From an uncultured Porphyromonadaceae bacterium (GTDB taxonomy: Bacteria > Bacteroidota > Bacteroidia > Bacteroidales > Muribaculaceae), in assembly GCA_946553045.1 (NCBI GenBank), contig CAMNRO010000004.1, forward strand, positions 62,001 through 126,000: a DNA stretch of 64,000 nucleotides, in the 5' to 3' direction. Positions 29,369 to 39,620 of this stretch are shown here, piece after piece. The notes beneath the pieces are model-generated. The model did no database searches. It was not told the origin of the DNA and saw nothing but the letters and a program-made list of their open reading frames with translations. The first letter of the stretch is position 1. Every line of letters begins with the position of its first letter. The translations under genes were made by a program, and so were the position numbers.

Positions 29369-29407
29369 CTCCCGCCGAAAGACATTATCTCTCGGCGGTA
29401 GTTTTTT
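29369..29407 (+). terminator. Rho-independent terminator after the oxidoreductase beta gene
   Basis: CCGCCGAAAGA-CATTATC-TCTCGGCGG followed by TAGTTTTTT. Confidence 0.75.
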
Positions 29408-29485
29408 GACAAACCCCATCTGTTAAAATGTATTAATAAGGCCATTTTAACACAAACCAACCGTCTCTATTCACATTTTTTTGTT

Positions 29486-29493
29486 TATATTTG
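29486..29493 (+). promoter_or_regulatory. -7 element TATATTTG upstream of the GH31 locus
   Basis: Exact TAnnTTTG match in an AT-rich intergenic region. Confidence 0.5.
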
Positions 29494-29619
29494 CCAAAAA
29501 TCCTTCTATCATACCTTGATTTAGCGACTATAGAACAACATAAAGTCATCAAAATCATCAACAACTTCGCTTTTAAACCATTTTAGCACATTAAATTAAC
29601 CTTTTTCAACAATCCCACC

Positions 29620-29709
29620 ATGAGAAAGCTATTGAAAGGCTTATTCCCAATCCTTACCGCATTACTCTGTAACTCACAGAGTGTCAGCGCATTATCAGGG
29701 GGGGGGTAA
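29620..29709 (+). other. Signal-peptide ORF ending in a G9 tract, out of frame with the GH31 ORF
   Basis: MRKLLKGLFPILTALLCNSQSVSALSGGG* ; GGG GGG GGG TAA at 29698-29709. Deleting one G fuses it in frame to NSAHLTDGIVYKDKHVRF. Confidence 0.85.
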
Positions 29710-32278
29710 TTCTGCACATCTGACCGACGGAATCGTTTACAAAGACAAGCATGTCCGATTTACAGTAGTATCAGATGGTCTTGTACGATTAGAATACTCT
29801 CCAAAAGGCAAATTCGTTGACGATAAATCGCAGGTAGCTGTAAACCGCCTTTATCCCGAATCCAATGCCAAAGTCATCTCCGACAAGCAGTATGTGACAA
29901 TCCAGACTCCGAAACTGGAGCTGAAATACAAGAAAAACTCCGGGCCTTTCACCGCCGACAACCTTACGATAGAATCGCGGGGCGACATCAAACCTTTCTC
30001 TTGGCATCCCGGCATTGCCCAGAAAGAAAATCTAATGGGCACCACCCGCACTCTCGACCGATGGGACGGCCCCGACATCATGGTAAAAAACAAGGACGGC
30101 AAGTACGAGCCCAAACCGGGCCGACTTGAGACCGGCCTACTGGCTCGAGACGGCTGGACATTACTCGACGACTCGCGAAGCTACCTCTTCGACAACGACC
30201 CTGAGCTCGAATGGGTTAAAGAACGCAAGAACAACAAAGGTTCGCAAGACTGGTACTTCATGGCCTATGGCAACGACTACAAAGGAGCCCTCAAAGACTT
30301 TACCACGCTTGCAGGCCAGATTTCACTTCCGCCCAGATATGCATTCGGCTACTGGTGGTCGCGCTGGTGGGCCTATTCCGAACATGAGTTCCGCGATCTA
30401 ATCCAGAGTTTCAACGACTATCAGATTCCACTGGAAGTGCTCGTTATCGACATGGACTGGCACTACACCGATGCCGACCACGGAGGCTGGACCGGCTGGA
30501 CGTGGAACCGCCGTTTATTCCCTGAACCAGAGAAATTCCTCAACTATCTCCGCGACAACAATCTGAAGGTAACACTAAACTTACACCCGGCTTCAGGCGT
30601 CAAGAAATTCGAAGCCGCATATCCCGACATAGCCCGCGAAAACGGCATTGACCCCGCAACGGAAAAAGACGTGCCATGGGTCACCTCCGACAAGCGCTTC
30701 ATAAACAGCATATTCAAGCACATTCTCAACCCGATGACCGACCAGGGAGTCACATTCTGGTGGCTCGACTGGCAACAGGCCCTCTACGATTCGAAACTCG
30801 ACAGTCTCAGCAACACATGGTGGCTAAACTATACTTTCTTCACTAAAATGGCAAAAGACCGTCCTGAGGTCCGGCCACTTCTTTACCACCGCTGGGGCGG
30901 TCTGGGTAACCACCGATACCAGATCGGATTCTCAGGTGACAACTATGTGACCTGGAAATCACTCGATTTCCTGCCATACTTCACATCAACAGCCGGAAAT
31001 GTCTGCTACGGATTCTGGAGCCACGACCTTGGCGGCCACTATCTCGCACCCGGCGACACGACCACCAACCCCGAACTCTATGCCCGTGCCATGCAGTATG
31101 GAGCCTATAGCCCAATCATGCGCACACATTCCAACAAGAACCGCTATCTTGTTAAAGAACCATGGAATTTCGACCGCCGCATATTCAGCAACATCCGTAA
31201 TTCCATACAGCGCCGCTATCAAATGGCACCCTACATCTACACCATGGCGCGAAAGGCCCACGACACATCAGTTGCCCTGTGCCGCCCGATGTATTACGAC
31301 TACCCCGATGCCGAAGAAGCATACGCACAGAAAAACCAGTACATGTTCGGCGACAACATGATAGTCAAGCCCGTCACAGCGCCCGTCGAGGCCGATGGAT
31401 ATGCCACTGTAGAAGTATGGCTTCCCGAAGGGCAATGGTATGAGGAAGCCACCGGTACCATGCTCGAAGGAGGCAAGACATATCAGCGCCGATTTAACAT
31501 CGACGAAACTCCCGTCTACATCAAAGCCGGCTCCATTCTGCCATTCCACGCCGAAAAGGAAAGCACCCTGCGCTTCAACAACCCGGCTTATTCACTTACC
31601 GTATATCCCGGTGCCGACGGCTGCTTCACCATCTACGAAGACAACGGCAACGACCAGAAATACGAAACCGAATACGCCACCACAGATGTCTACTCCCGCC
31701 ACGAGGGCAACAGACTCACCGTGAAAATAGCTCCCCGCAAGGGCTCGTATGCAGATATGCCGAAGTCGCGTCGCTTTCAGGTGAAAACAGTTGCTGTAGC
31801 CCAGCCCAAATCTGTGAGAATAGACGGAACCGACGCCACATTCACCTACGTGCCCGAAGAACTCGCTGTAATCATAGACCTTCCTGAAAAAGAATGCGAC
31901 CGGGCCCGCACCGTCGAAATCGAATACCCCGACTCATACATGATTGCAGACGGCACGATCGGCAACATGAGCCGCTTCGTAAACGCATTCGGAAACATCA
32001 AGAACCGCTACGCGCGCCTTGAGGTAACCGAAGATTTCGGCCCGATGAGCATAATCTACGAAGCTATGGGCTACGCTCCCGAAAAAAATGCCGAACTGCT
32101 CGCCCAGTTCCGCGAGAGATTCGACCGCCTGCCCGAAATAGTAAAGGCTCAGCCGCTCGACGACAAAACTCGCGTATGGTTCCTCAACGCCGTCAATAAA
32201 CCAGAGGCAGCCAAAGCTATAGCCGACGAAATGGCAGCCAAGGCAGCGGCTAAAGCAGCTTCCGAAGACAAAAAATAA
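29681..32278 (+). CDS. GH31 family glycoside hydrolase with DUF5110-like C-terminal region
   Basis: IPLEVLVIDMDWHYTDADHGGWTGWTWNRRLFPEP; TFWWLDWQQ; GFWSHDLGGH; PGADGCFTIYEDNGNDQKYETEYA. The tracked start is an internal GTG; the natural start is probably ATG 29620 in an 8-G or 11-G allele. Confidence 0.9.
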   Translation: MSAHYQGGGNSAHLTDGIVYKDKHVRFTVVSDGLVRLEYSPKGKFVDDKSQVAVNRLYPESNAKVISDKQYVTIQTPKLELKYKKNSGPFTADNLTIESRGDIKPFSWHPGIAQKENLMGTTRTLDRWDGPDIMVKNKDGKYEPKPGRLETGLLARDGWTLLDDSRSYLFDNDPELEWVKERKNNKGSQDWYFMAYGNDYKGALKDFTTLAGQISLPPRYAFGYWWSRWWAYSEHEFRDLIQSFNDYQIPLEVLVIDMDWHYTDADHGGWTGWTWNRRLFPEPEKFLNYLRDNNLKVTLNLHPASGVKKFEAAYPDIARENGIDPATEKDVPWVTSDKRFINSIFKHILNPMTDQGVTFWWLDWQQALYDSKLDSLSNTWWLNYTFFTKMAKDRPEVRPLLYHRWGGLGNHRYQIGFSGDNYVTWKSLDFLPYFTSTAGNVCYGFWSHDLGGHYLAPGDTTTNPELYARAMQYGAYSPIMRTHSNKNRYLVKEPWNFDRRIFSNIRNSIQRRYQMAPYIYTMARKAHDTSVALCRPMYYDYPDAEEAYAQKNQYMFGDNMIVKPVTAPVEADGYATVEVWLPEGQWYEEATGTMLEGGKTYQRRFNIDETPVYIKAGSILPFHAEKESTLRFNNPAYSLTVYPGADGCFTIYEDNGNDQKYETEYATTDVYSRHEGNRLTVKIAPRKGSYADMPKSRRFQVKTVAVAQPKSVRIDGTDATFTYVPEELAVIIDLPEKECDRARTVEIEYPDSYMIADGTIGNMSRFVNAFGNIKNRYARLEVTEDFGPMSIIYEAMGYAPEKNAELLAQFRERFDRLPEIVKAQPLDDKTRVWFLNAVNKPEAAKAIADEMAAKAAAKAASEDKK
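29698..29706 (+). repeat. Mononucleotide tract G9
   Basis: atca-ggggggggg-taattctgc. Confidence 0.95.
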
Positions 32279-32393
32279 GCCGACTCAGGCTTGCGTGGCA
32301 ACGGAGGGTAAACACCCTCCGCAGCCACCGCTGTACCCCTGACTCATAAATAAACTTCATTAATCACAACCTTTTTTCTAAAAACCACCGAAC

Positions 32394-35336
32394 ATGTCAA
32401 ACAAGAAAAACGACGTGCTCCGGCTTTTCGGAATCCTCTTGCTATGGATAACCGCAGCCGGATTTACGACCTCGGCACAGACAGTGACCGGCACAATCAC
32501 AGGTGACGATGACCTCCCGGTAGTGGGAGCCTCGGTAGTTGTCGACAACGCCAAGACCGGCGTCTCTACCGACCTCGACGGCAACTTCTCCATCAACGCC
32601 AAAATAGGACAGAAACTCACAATCTCTTGCGTTGGCTACCTATCCAAAACAGTCAAAATCGACAAAACCACCGGGCTCAATATCATCCTTGAGACCAATA
32701 CAAGCCTGCTCAACGACGTCGTCGTGATCGGCTACGGACAAACCGAACGCAAGCGCGTAACCTCGGCCATCACCACAATCAAAGGCGACGACCTCGTGCA
32801 GGGCATCGGCGGCGCAACAGTAGCTACTGCCATGCAGGGTAAAATTCCTGGCCTTACCATCAACACTTCTAACAACCCAAACACCTCCAGCCCCGGCTTC
32901 CAGCTCCGAGGTGTAGCTTCGGTAAACTCATCGAAAGGCCCGCTTGTAGTAATCGACGGTATTCCCGGCGGCGACATTCGCTCTATCAACCAGGAGGATA
33001 TCGAATCTATCGACGTGCTCAAAGACGCCTCGGCAGGAGCCATCTATGGTACTCGTGCCGCCGGCGGCGTTGTGCTTATAACCACCAAGAGCGGCAAAGC
33101 CGGCAGAACAACGGTGACATACTCAGCCGAACTCTCAATTGACCATATTCGCAAACGCCCCGAAATGCTTTCGCCTGAAGAATTCGTCGCCGAAGGTCTC
33201 GGTTACGACTACGGCTACCAGACCGACTGGTACGGCGAGCTCGTCAACGACAACGCATTCTCCAACAAGCACACTATGACCCTCAGCGGAGGCACCGAAA
33301 AAGCCAACGTATATGCCTCGCTCATGTACAACAACGACAACGGCCTCATCAAGAAAAATACTCGTACCGACTATTCGGGCCGCATCAACGCCAATTTCAA
33401 GGTTTTCGAAAACAAACTTGATATAGGCACACGTCTGCAGGTGCGCCAGTCGAACCGCAACAGCCTCGGCAACACATCGCGCCTCAACAATGCAATGACC
33501 CTCAACCCTACTATTCCCCTGATGGATCCCGAAAATCCCGATAACTACAACATTCAGTCCAACGGTCTTGGCGGTACAACAACCTCGCCAGTGGCCGACC
33601 TCGCATACCGCGACTTCGAAGGCCGCGATCAATGGATGACAGCTTCGGGAACTCTCAAATACAACATCCTTCCAGGATTCTCGGTGCAGGCAAGCGCCAA
33701 TATCGACTACCGCCAATACCGCGCCTACGAATACCGCAGCCCCAAGCACCTAACATCTATCGAGACCGGCAAAAAAGGATATGCCAAGCACTCATACTCG
33801 CACGAGCTATACAACTCCTATGAAGCCTACGCATCATACCGCAAAGACTTCGGCCGTCACAACATCGACGCCGTGGCCGGCTGGAGCTTCTGGCAGAACT
33901 CAGGTGACAGTTTCAACGCCGAAAACTCCGACTTCACCATCGAAGGCGTAGGACCCTGGAACCTCGGCGAAGGCTCCGACCTCAAGGAAGGCATGGCTGG
34001 AATGGCTTCATACAAAGACCCGCGCCAGCGGCTGATAGCATTCTTCGGCCGAGCCAACTACTCCTACGACGAAAAATACCTCCTCTCTCTGTCATACCGC
34101 CGCGAAGGCTCCTCTAAATTCGGTGCTAACAACCACTGGGGCAACTTCTGGTCCGTATCTGGCGGCTGGCGTATAATCCGCGAGGAATTCATGAAAGACA
34201 TCGAATGGCTCAACGACCTCAAGATTCGCGCAGGCTACGGTGTAACCGGTAACAACGGTCTCCCATCCGGACTAACCACAACCCTGTTCACAAACTATGG
34301 CGAATACCCCTTCCAGGGCATCTGGCAGACCAGCTGGGGTCCACAGCGCAATGTCAACCCCGACATCAAGTGGGAGGAAAAACACGAACTTAACATCGGT
34401 TTCGACTTCGCAATGTTCAACAACCGCCTCTGGGGCCGCTTCGACTGGTACAAGCGCAAAGTAAACGACCTCATTTATCTGCTCAACGTGCCCGTTCCAC
34501 CAAACGTGCTCAAGACTTGCTACTACAACGTAGGCTCACTCTCCAATAACGGTTGGGAAGTAGAACTCGGAGGCAACATCCTCGACACCAACGGCTGGCA
34601 CTGGGATGCAACCGTTCGTGCATTCGGCAACAAATCAAGAATCGACAATCTCGGCTATGAAGGCGCATATGTCAACTCCGACAACCTGCCTGACCCCGGC
34701 AGCCCTGGTGCCGTTACACGAATCAGCGCCAAAAGCAATATTGGCGAATTCTGGGTATACCGCCACGCCGGCTTTGACGACGACGGTAAATTCCTAATCT
34801 ACGACCAGGAAAACAATATCGTGCCCGCAGAGAAAAATCTGAACGTCGACAACCGTGTCTACAAAGGCAACGCTCTGCCGAAAGTAATCCTTTCATTCGA
34901 CACCCAGGTGAAATACCGCGACTTCGACCTCGGCATACAGCTACGCTCTTGGCTCGACTTCGACATCTACAACGGTTTCGTGATGTACAACGGCATAGGC
35001 GACGGAAGCCAGAAAAACATGCTCCGCGACTATTACTACGACCATAAATTCATCAAGGACAACACCAAGGTCATATCCGACTACTTCCTCGAGGACGGCT
35101 CATTCCTCAAAATCGACGCAATCACTCTCGGATACACTCTCAACGCCGCCAAATTCAACAAATACGTGCAGAAGATACGTCTCTACGTCACAGCACGCGA
35201 CGTGGCCACTTTCACCAAGTATAAAGGCTACAACCCCGAAGTCAACATCAACGGCCTCTTCCCCGGCATCGAATGGCCTTCAGTCACATATCCGCAGTCG
35301 ACCCGGTTTACATTCGGCGCACAATTAACATTTTAA
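32394..35336 (+). CDS. SusC/RagA family TonB-dependent outer-membrane transporter
   Basis: Carboxypeptidase-like repeat (TVTGTITGDDDLPVVGASVVVDNAKTGVSTDLDGNFSI), plug DVVVIGYGQTERKRVTSAI, DVLKDASAGAIYGTRAAGGVVLITTK. Confidence 0.97.
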   Translation: MSNKKNDVLRLFGILLLWITAAGFTTSAQTVTGTITGDDDLPVVGASVVVDNAKTGVSTDLDGNFSINAKIGQKLTISCVGYLSKTVKIDKTTGLNIILETNTSLLNDVVVIGYGQTERKRVTSAITTIKGDDLVQGIGGATVATAMQGKIPGLTINTSNNPNTSSPGFQLRGVASVNSSKGPLVVIDGIPGGDIRSINQEDIESIDVLKDASAGAIYGTRAAGGVVLITTKSGKAGRTTVTYSAELSIDHIRKRPEMLSPEEFVAEGLGYDYGYQTDWYGELVNDNAFSNKHTMTLSGGTEKANVYASLMYNNDNGLIKKNTRTDYSGRINANFKVFENKLDIGTRLQVRQSNRNSLGNTSRLNNAMTLNPTIPLMDPENPDNYNIQSNGLGGTTTSPVADLAYRDFEGRDQWMTASGTLKYNILPGFSVQASANIDYRQYRAYEYRSPKHLTSIETGKKGYAKHSYSHELYNSYEAYASYRKDFGRHNIDAVAGWSFWQNSGDSFNAENSDFTIEGVGPWNLGEGSDLKEGMAGMASYKDPRQRLIAFFGRANYSYDEKYLLSLSYRREGSSKFGANNHWGNFWSVSGGWRIIREEFMKDIEWLNDLKIRAGYGVTGNNGLPSGLTTTLFTNYGEYPFQGIWQTSWGPQRNVNPDIKWEEKHELNIGFDFAMFNNRLWGRFDWYKRKVNDLIYLLNVPVPPNVLKTCYYNVGSLSNNGWEVELGGNILDTNGWHWDATVRAFGNKSRIDNLGYEGAYVNSDNLPDPGSPGAVTRISAKSNIGEFWVYRHAGFDDDGKFLIYDQENNIVPAEKNLNVDNRVYKGNALPKVILSFDTQVKYRDFDLGIQLRSWLDFDIYNGFVMYNGIGDGSQKNMLRDYYYDHKFIKDNTKVISDYFLEDGSFLKIDAITLGYTLNAAKFNKYVQKIRLYVTARDVATFTKYKGYNPEVNINGLFPGIEWPSVTYPQSTRFTFGAQLTF

Positions 35337-35349
35337 TATCTGAACAGTC

Positions 35350-37077
35350 ATGAAACTCAAAAGAATAATATCGGCTCTGACTCTATCCGGCATGCTGGCC
35401 TGCACAAGTTCGTGCGACCTGCAGGAAGAATACTACTCTGAGACCACCCCCGACACTTTCATAACTTCCGAAGCAAACATATACTCCCTGATGAGCCGCG
35501 TGCTCGTACACTGGAAGACATATCTGGGAAGCACTCGCTGGGAAGGACAGGAAATGACCACCGACGAATTCATCTGCCCCACTCGCTCTTCGGGCGACTG
35601 GGCCAACGGCGGTTTCTTCGTGCGACTGCACAACCACACATGGCGCCCCACAGACTCATTCTCCAACAACAACTACTACGAAAGTATGCAGGGCGTGGCT
35701 CGCTGCAATCAGGTAATCCAGCAACTGCAGAGCACAGACTATGCCGGCCTCGGACTAACCGAAGCCGACCGCGCCGACCACATAGCCCAGATGGAGACCC
35801 TCAAAGCATATTTCTATATGCGCTGTCTCGACTACTATGGCGGTGTACCCCTCTACAATCCCGGTGATACCGAGAACAAACCACGCGCTACCGCTCTCGA
35901 AACATTCAAATACTGCGAAAACATCTTTAAAGACGCATGCAAGAACCTCAAACCCAAGGCCGCGCTTGGCGCTTCGGAAGAAGGATACCTGTCGCGAGCA
36001 GCCGCTGCCACCCTGCTTGCAGAACTTTACTTCAACGCTGAAGCATATATCGGCGAAGCACACTTCAACGAAGCTGCAACTTTATGCCAGGACATCATTT
36101 CCGGCGTATACGGCCCCTACGACCTCGACCCGACATGGAACGGCATTTTCTCTTTCAACAATGATAAATCGCCCGAAATGATCTGGTGCTGCCCCTCCGA
36201 ATACGTGCACATGGAGTTCAACTGGTATTACCGCAACTTCATGCCTTACAACATCAAGAAATACTTCAACAACGCCTATGTGGCTTCCGGATACAACGGC
36301 TACTGCCTCGCGCCATCGCTCGACCCCGCAGGCCAACCATATTCCGTCACAAACCCCGAAATAAAGCTTGGAAGCCCGTTTGCAAAATTCCATAAAAAAG
36401 ACCTCCGCAAGAAGGTATACCGCTACAAAGGCAACGGCGAATATGTAGGCATGTTCCTCTTCGGCGAACTCGTCAACAACGTCACCGGCGATGTTGTCAC
36501 CGGCAACAAGGAAGACAAAGGCAAAGCCATAAATCTGCGTGACCAGGTATACAACTACGTCAAGAACCCCAACCCGACATCGGACACTCCATCGAAAATA
36601 ACCGATGCATGCGAAAGCTGCGGCGTGCGACTGCTTAAATTCCCCATTCCAAACGACAACGACGTCGAAATGACATGGACAGCAGACTTCCCCGCCGTCA
36701 GATTAGCCGAGGTATACTACACCCTGGCTGAATGCAAATATCGCGCCGGCGACAAGAAAGGCGCATGCGAACTCTTCAACAAAGTACGCGCCCGCAACTT
36801 CAAAGACGGCAATGACCCGGACCCCTGCACCGAAGCCAACCTCGACTTCTACCGTATCGCCGACGAATGGATGATCGAATTCCTTGGAGAAGGACGCCGC
36901 CGCACCGACCTCATCCGTCTCGGCTTCTTCATCACCGAAAAATGGTGGGATCACGAACCCAGCAACGATAAAAATCTGCTGCGTTTCCCCATCGGCGACA
37001 CCCAGCTCTCCGCCAACCCACTGCTCAAGCAGAACCCCGGGTATGGTGGCACCGAGCTCTCTCCTGAAGAAATCTAA
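35350..37077 (+). CDS. SusD/RagB family nutrient-binding lipoprotein
   Basis: MKLKRIISALTLSGMLACTSSCDLQEEYYSETTPDTFITSEANIY; C-terminal EFLGEGRRRTDLIRLG...LLRFPIGDTQLSANPLLKQNPGYG. Confidence 0.96.
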   Translation: MKLKRIISALTLSGMLACTSSCDLQEEYYSETTPDTFITSEANIYSLMSRVLVHWKTYLGSTRWEGQEMTTDEFICPTRSSGDWANGGFFVRLHNHTWRPTDSFSNNNYYESMQGVARCNQVIQQLQSTDYAGLGLTEADRADHIAQMETLKAYFYMRCLDYYGGVPLYNPGDTENKPRATALETFKYCENIFKDACKNLKPKAALGASEEGYLSRAAAATLLAELYFNAEAYIGEAHFNEAATLCQDIISGVYGPYDLDPTWNGIFSFNNDKSPEMIWCCPSEYVHMEFNWYYRNFMPYNIKKYFNNAYVASGYNGYCLAPSLDPAGQPYSVTNPEIKLGSPFAKFHKKDLRKKVYRYKGNGEYVGMFLFGELVNNVTGDVVTGNKEDKGKAINLRDQVYNYVKNPNPTSDTPSKITDACESCGVRLLKFPIPNDNDVEMTWTADFPAVRLAEVYYTLAECKYRAGDKKGACELFNKVRARNFKDGNDPDPCTEANLDFYRIADEWMIEFLGEGRRRTDLIRLGFFITEKWWDHEPSNDKNLLRFPIGDTQLSANPLLKQNPGYGGTELSPEEI

Positions 37078-37141
37078 CCGCACAACAGCCGGGAGCTGTT
37101 TGCTCCATTCGCTACAGCTCCCGGTTTAAACACCATTAACC

Positions 37142-39442
37142 ATGAAAAAAATAATACGAACCGTCTCTTTTTGTATGGCTATGGCAGCTGTCTGCCAGCC
37201 AAGCATGGCCTCGAACCCGTCAAAAATGTCACTTGAAGCACGCCAGGCGATTGATAATATCTACTATCAGGCGGCCAAAGGCGATGCCCGTGTTATGGCC
37301 GAAGCCGATAATAATCCGGTAGGCATAATCTTCAGACTTCAGCCTGGCGAATCGGCTCAAGACCTTAATATACCCGGTCTTCGGATCGTAACAACAGTCG
37401 AAAACATTGTAGTTGCGGCTATTCCTCTCACTCAGCTCGACAACCTGGCAGACATTGACGCAGTATCGTCAATAGAACTGTCTCAGATGTCCGAGCCAGA
37501 TATGCTATTCGTGCGTATGGGTGCCATGACAGGAGTCAGCAAAGTTCATACAAATCCTTTGGGAGAACTTAACCAGCCCTATCTGGGCGAAGGCGTTGTT
37601 GTTGGCCTTCTTGATACCGGACTCGACCCCAACCACATCAACTTCCGTACAGGTGCAAACTATGAAGACACCCGCGTCAAAGGCATATACACTTTCTACG
37701 GCAGTACAGGCATACCTAACGACGCTCTGACGACGCCCGACGAAATAAAAGCATTCACAACCGAATATAAAAACAAAAACCATGGCACACATGTACTCGG
37801 TATAATGGCCGGAGGCTACAGCGGCCCCGGCTACTGGCACGATTACGATTTCGGAACCCCGGACTCGCTGAAAACCGAAGAGCAAAACAACCGTACCGAC
37901 TTCAAAGACCTCAATCCCAATAATACCAAACCGATGCCTTACTACGGCATCGCTCCCAAGGCAGAAATCATAATCGGCTGCGGCGACCTATACAGCAACT
38001 CGCAGATTGTAACAGCTCAAAAAGTTATCGAATATGCCGAATCTGTAGGCAAGCCTTGTGTGGTAAACTACTCAATGGGGTCTCAGATGGGGCCAAAAGA
38101 CGGAACCGGCGCTTTTGCGGAAGCTATGACAAAATTAGGCGAAAAAGCCATAATATCGTGGTCTTCAAGCAACGACGGCGACAAGAAGGCATATCTAAGC
38201 GAAATTCTTGGCGCAAAACCCTCTTTCAAGACCACTATCCTGCCCAAAAAAGACAACGGAGCCACAGGCGCTTTCGAATTTTGGGCCAATGATGACAAAG
38301 CTCTGAAAGTACGATTGTTCGTCTACGATCCCGAAGAATACGACGAGTACGATATTGCCGTATTCAATGGCGCCACAGAAGGAACCACTTTCCTGACTGC
38401 TGAAAAAATATCCGAACAGAGCCTTAACAATATATTCAACGGAACAATCAGCGTCAATTCCCAGGTAATCGGGCAAAACAATCGTTTTCAGGTTTATATA
38501 AAGCTCAGCGACGACTATCGCATGAACAACCTTCCCGCCGGCAATCTACCCCGCCTGGCTGTAGAGATAACAGGATATACTGGCCAGCGTGTAGATGCAA
38601 ACGCAAATAGCACACTTCTCGAATTCTCGAACTGTAACGATACAGACTTCGTAAACGGAAGCAACATCATGTGTATCAACAACTCTGCTACCATAAAAGG
38701 GAATTTCGCTATCGGAAGTTATGTGCCGCGCGACTGCCAGATTCAGATAAATACCACGACCGGCAAGGAACGCGCCCGCTACTATGCCGGCTGGGAAATG
38801 CCCCTCGATATTGCTGAAAGTTCGGGCTTTGCAACTTTGGCTGACGGACGCAAACTCCCACACACATGCGCTCCCGGCACTGATGTCGTCTCGTCTAACA
38901 ATCGATATATAAGTAATCCCACATCCGAAGCAAACGCCTACACCGAATTCGGCGGTCAGAAATATTATTGGCGCATGATGAGCGGCACATCAATGTCATG
39001 CCCGGCATTCTCAGGCATAGCAGCTCTTTGGCTCGAGGCAGATCCGACTCTCAGCTACTCCGACATAAACAAAGTCCTCAAAAAGACATGTAAGAAAGAC
39101 AAATGGGTAGAAGCCAGACCCGAGCGCTGGGGAGCCGGAAAAGTCGATGCATATGAAGGCATGAAATATGTACTCGCCAATAAGACCAGCGGCATTCCAT
39201 CGAATCTTATCGAAGAAAATAAAATAATGGTGTCGCGTGTCGGTAACAACAGATTTGAGGTCACAGTAGGCATGGAACAAACATTCACTATAGACGTCAC
39301 CGCATTGTCGGGTCTTACAGTTGCCAAAGCCCAAGGCGTCAATACCGTTGCAATCGATGTATCCGGATTAGCCAAAGGCATATACATCTTGACAGCCCAT
39401 AACGATAATATGCGCCATTCTACCAAAATTGTGGTTCGCTGA
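37142..39442 (+). CDS. S8 (subtilisin-like) serine peptidase with T9SS type A-like C-terminal domain
   Basis: Triad motifs VVGLLDTGLDPNHINF, NHGTHVLGIMAGGYSG, MMSGTSMSCPAFSGIAALWL; C-terminus VDVTALSG...VSGLAKGIYILTAHNDNMRHSTKIVVR. Confidence 0.9.
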   Translation: MKKIIRTVSFCMAMAAVCQPSMASNPSKMSLEARQAIDNIYYQAAKGDARVMAEADNNPVGIIFRLQPGESAQDLNIPGLRIVTTVENIVVAAIPLTQLDNLADIDAVSSIELSQMSEPDMLFVRMGAMTGVSKVHTNPLGELNQPYLGEGVVVGLLDTGLDPNHINFRTGANYEDTRVKGIYTFYGSTGIPNDALTTPDEIKAFTTEYKNKNHGTHVLGIMAGGYSGPGYWHDYDFGTPDSLKTEEQNNRTDFKDLNPNNTKPMPYYGIAPKAEIIIGCGDLYSNSQIVTAQKVIEYAESVGKPCVVNYSMGSQMGPKDGTGAFAEAMTKLGEKAIISWSSSNDGDKKAYLSEILGAKPSFKTTILPKKDNGATGAFEFWANDDKALKVRLFVYDPEEYDEYDIAVFNGATEGTTFLTAEKISEQSLNNIFNGTISVNSQVIGQNNRFQVYIKLSDDYRMNNLPAGNLPRLAVEITGYTGQRVDANANSTLLEFSNCNDTDFVNGSNIMCINNSATIKGNFAIGSYVPRDCQIQINTTTGKERARYYAGWEMPLDIAESSGFATLADGRKLPHTCAPGTDVVSSNNRYISNPTSEANAYTEFGGQKYYWRMMSGTSMSCPAFSGIAALWLEADPTLSYSDINKVLKKTCKKDKWVEARPERWGAGKVDAYEGMKYVLANKTSGIPSNLIEENKIMVSRVGNNRFEVTVGMEQTFTIDVTALSGLTVAKAQGVNTVAIDVSGLAKGIYILTAHNDNMRHSTKIVVR

Positions 39443-39512
39443 CAAAAGATATTTGTTTTGGGTTGGACGACTTGAAATAAAGTTAGTAGGACGGTAAGTC
39501 GTCTATCGCGGT

Positions 39513-39547
39513 CCCGGAACATTCGCTGAAACACGCAATGTTCCGGG
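39513..39547 (+). terminator. Possible terminator hairpin after the S8 peptidase
   Basis: CCCGGAACATT ... AATGTTCCGGG inverted repeat (11 bp), weak T tract. Confidence 0.45.
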
Positions 39548-39593
39548 ATTATTTACTTACCGGACCTTATTTGCGCGTGCATGTTTTTTTTTG

Positions 39594-39601
39594 TAATTTT
39601 G
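39594..39601 (+). promoter_or_regulatory. Bacteroidota promoter for pheS: TTTG (39570-39573) / TAATTTTG
   Basis: Spacer 20 bp; 20 bp upstream of the start codon. Confidence 0.6.
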
Positions 39602-39620
39602 CGCAAAATAATGCACTGAT

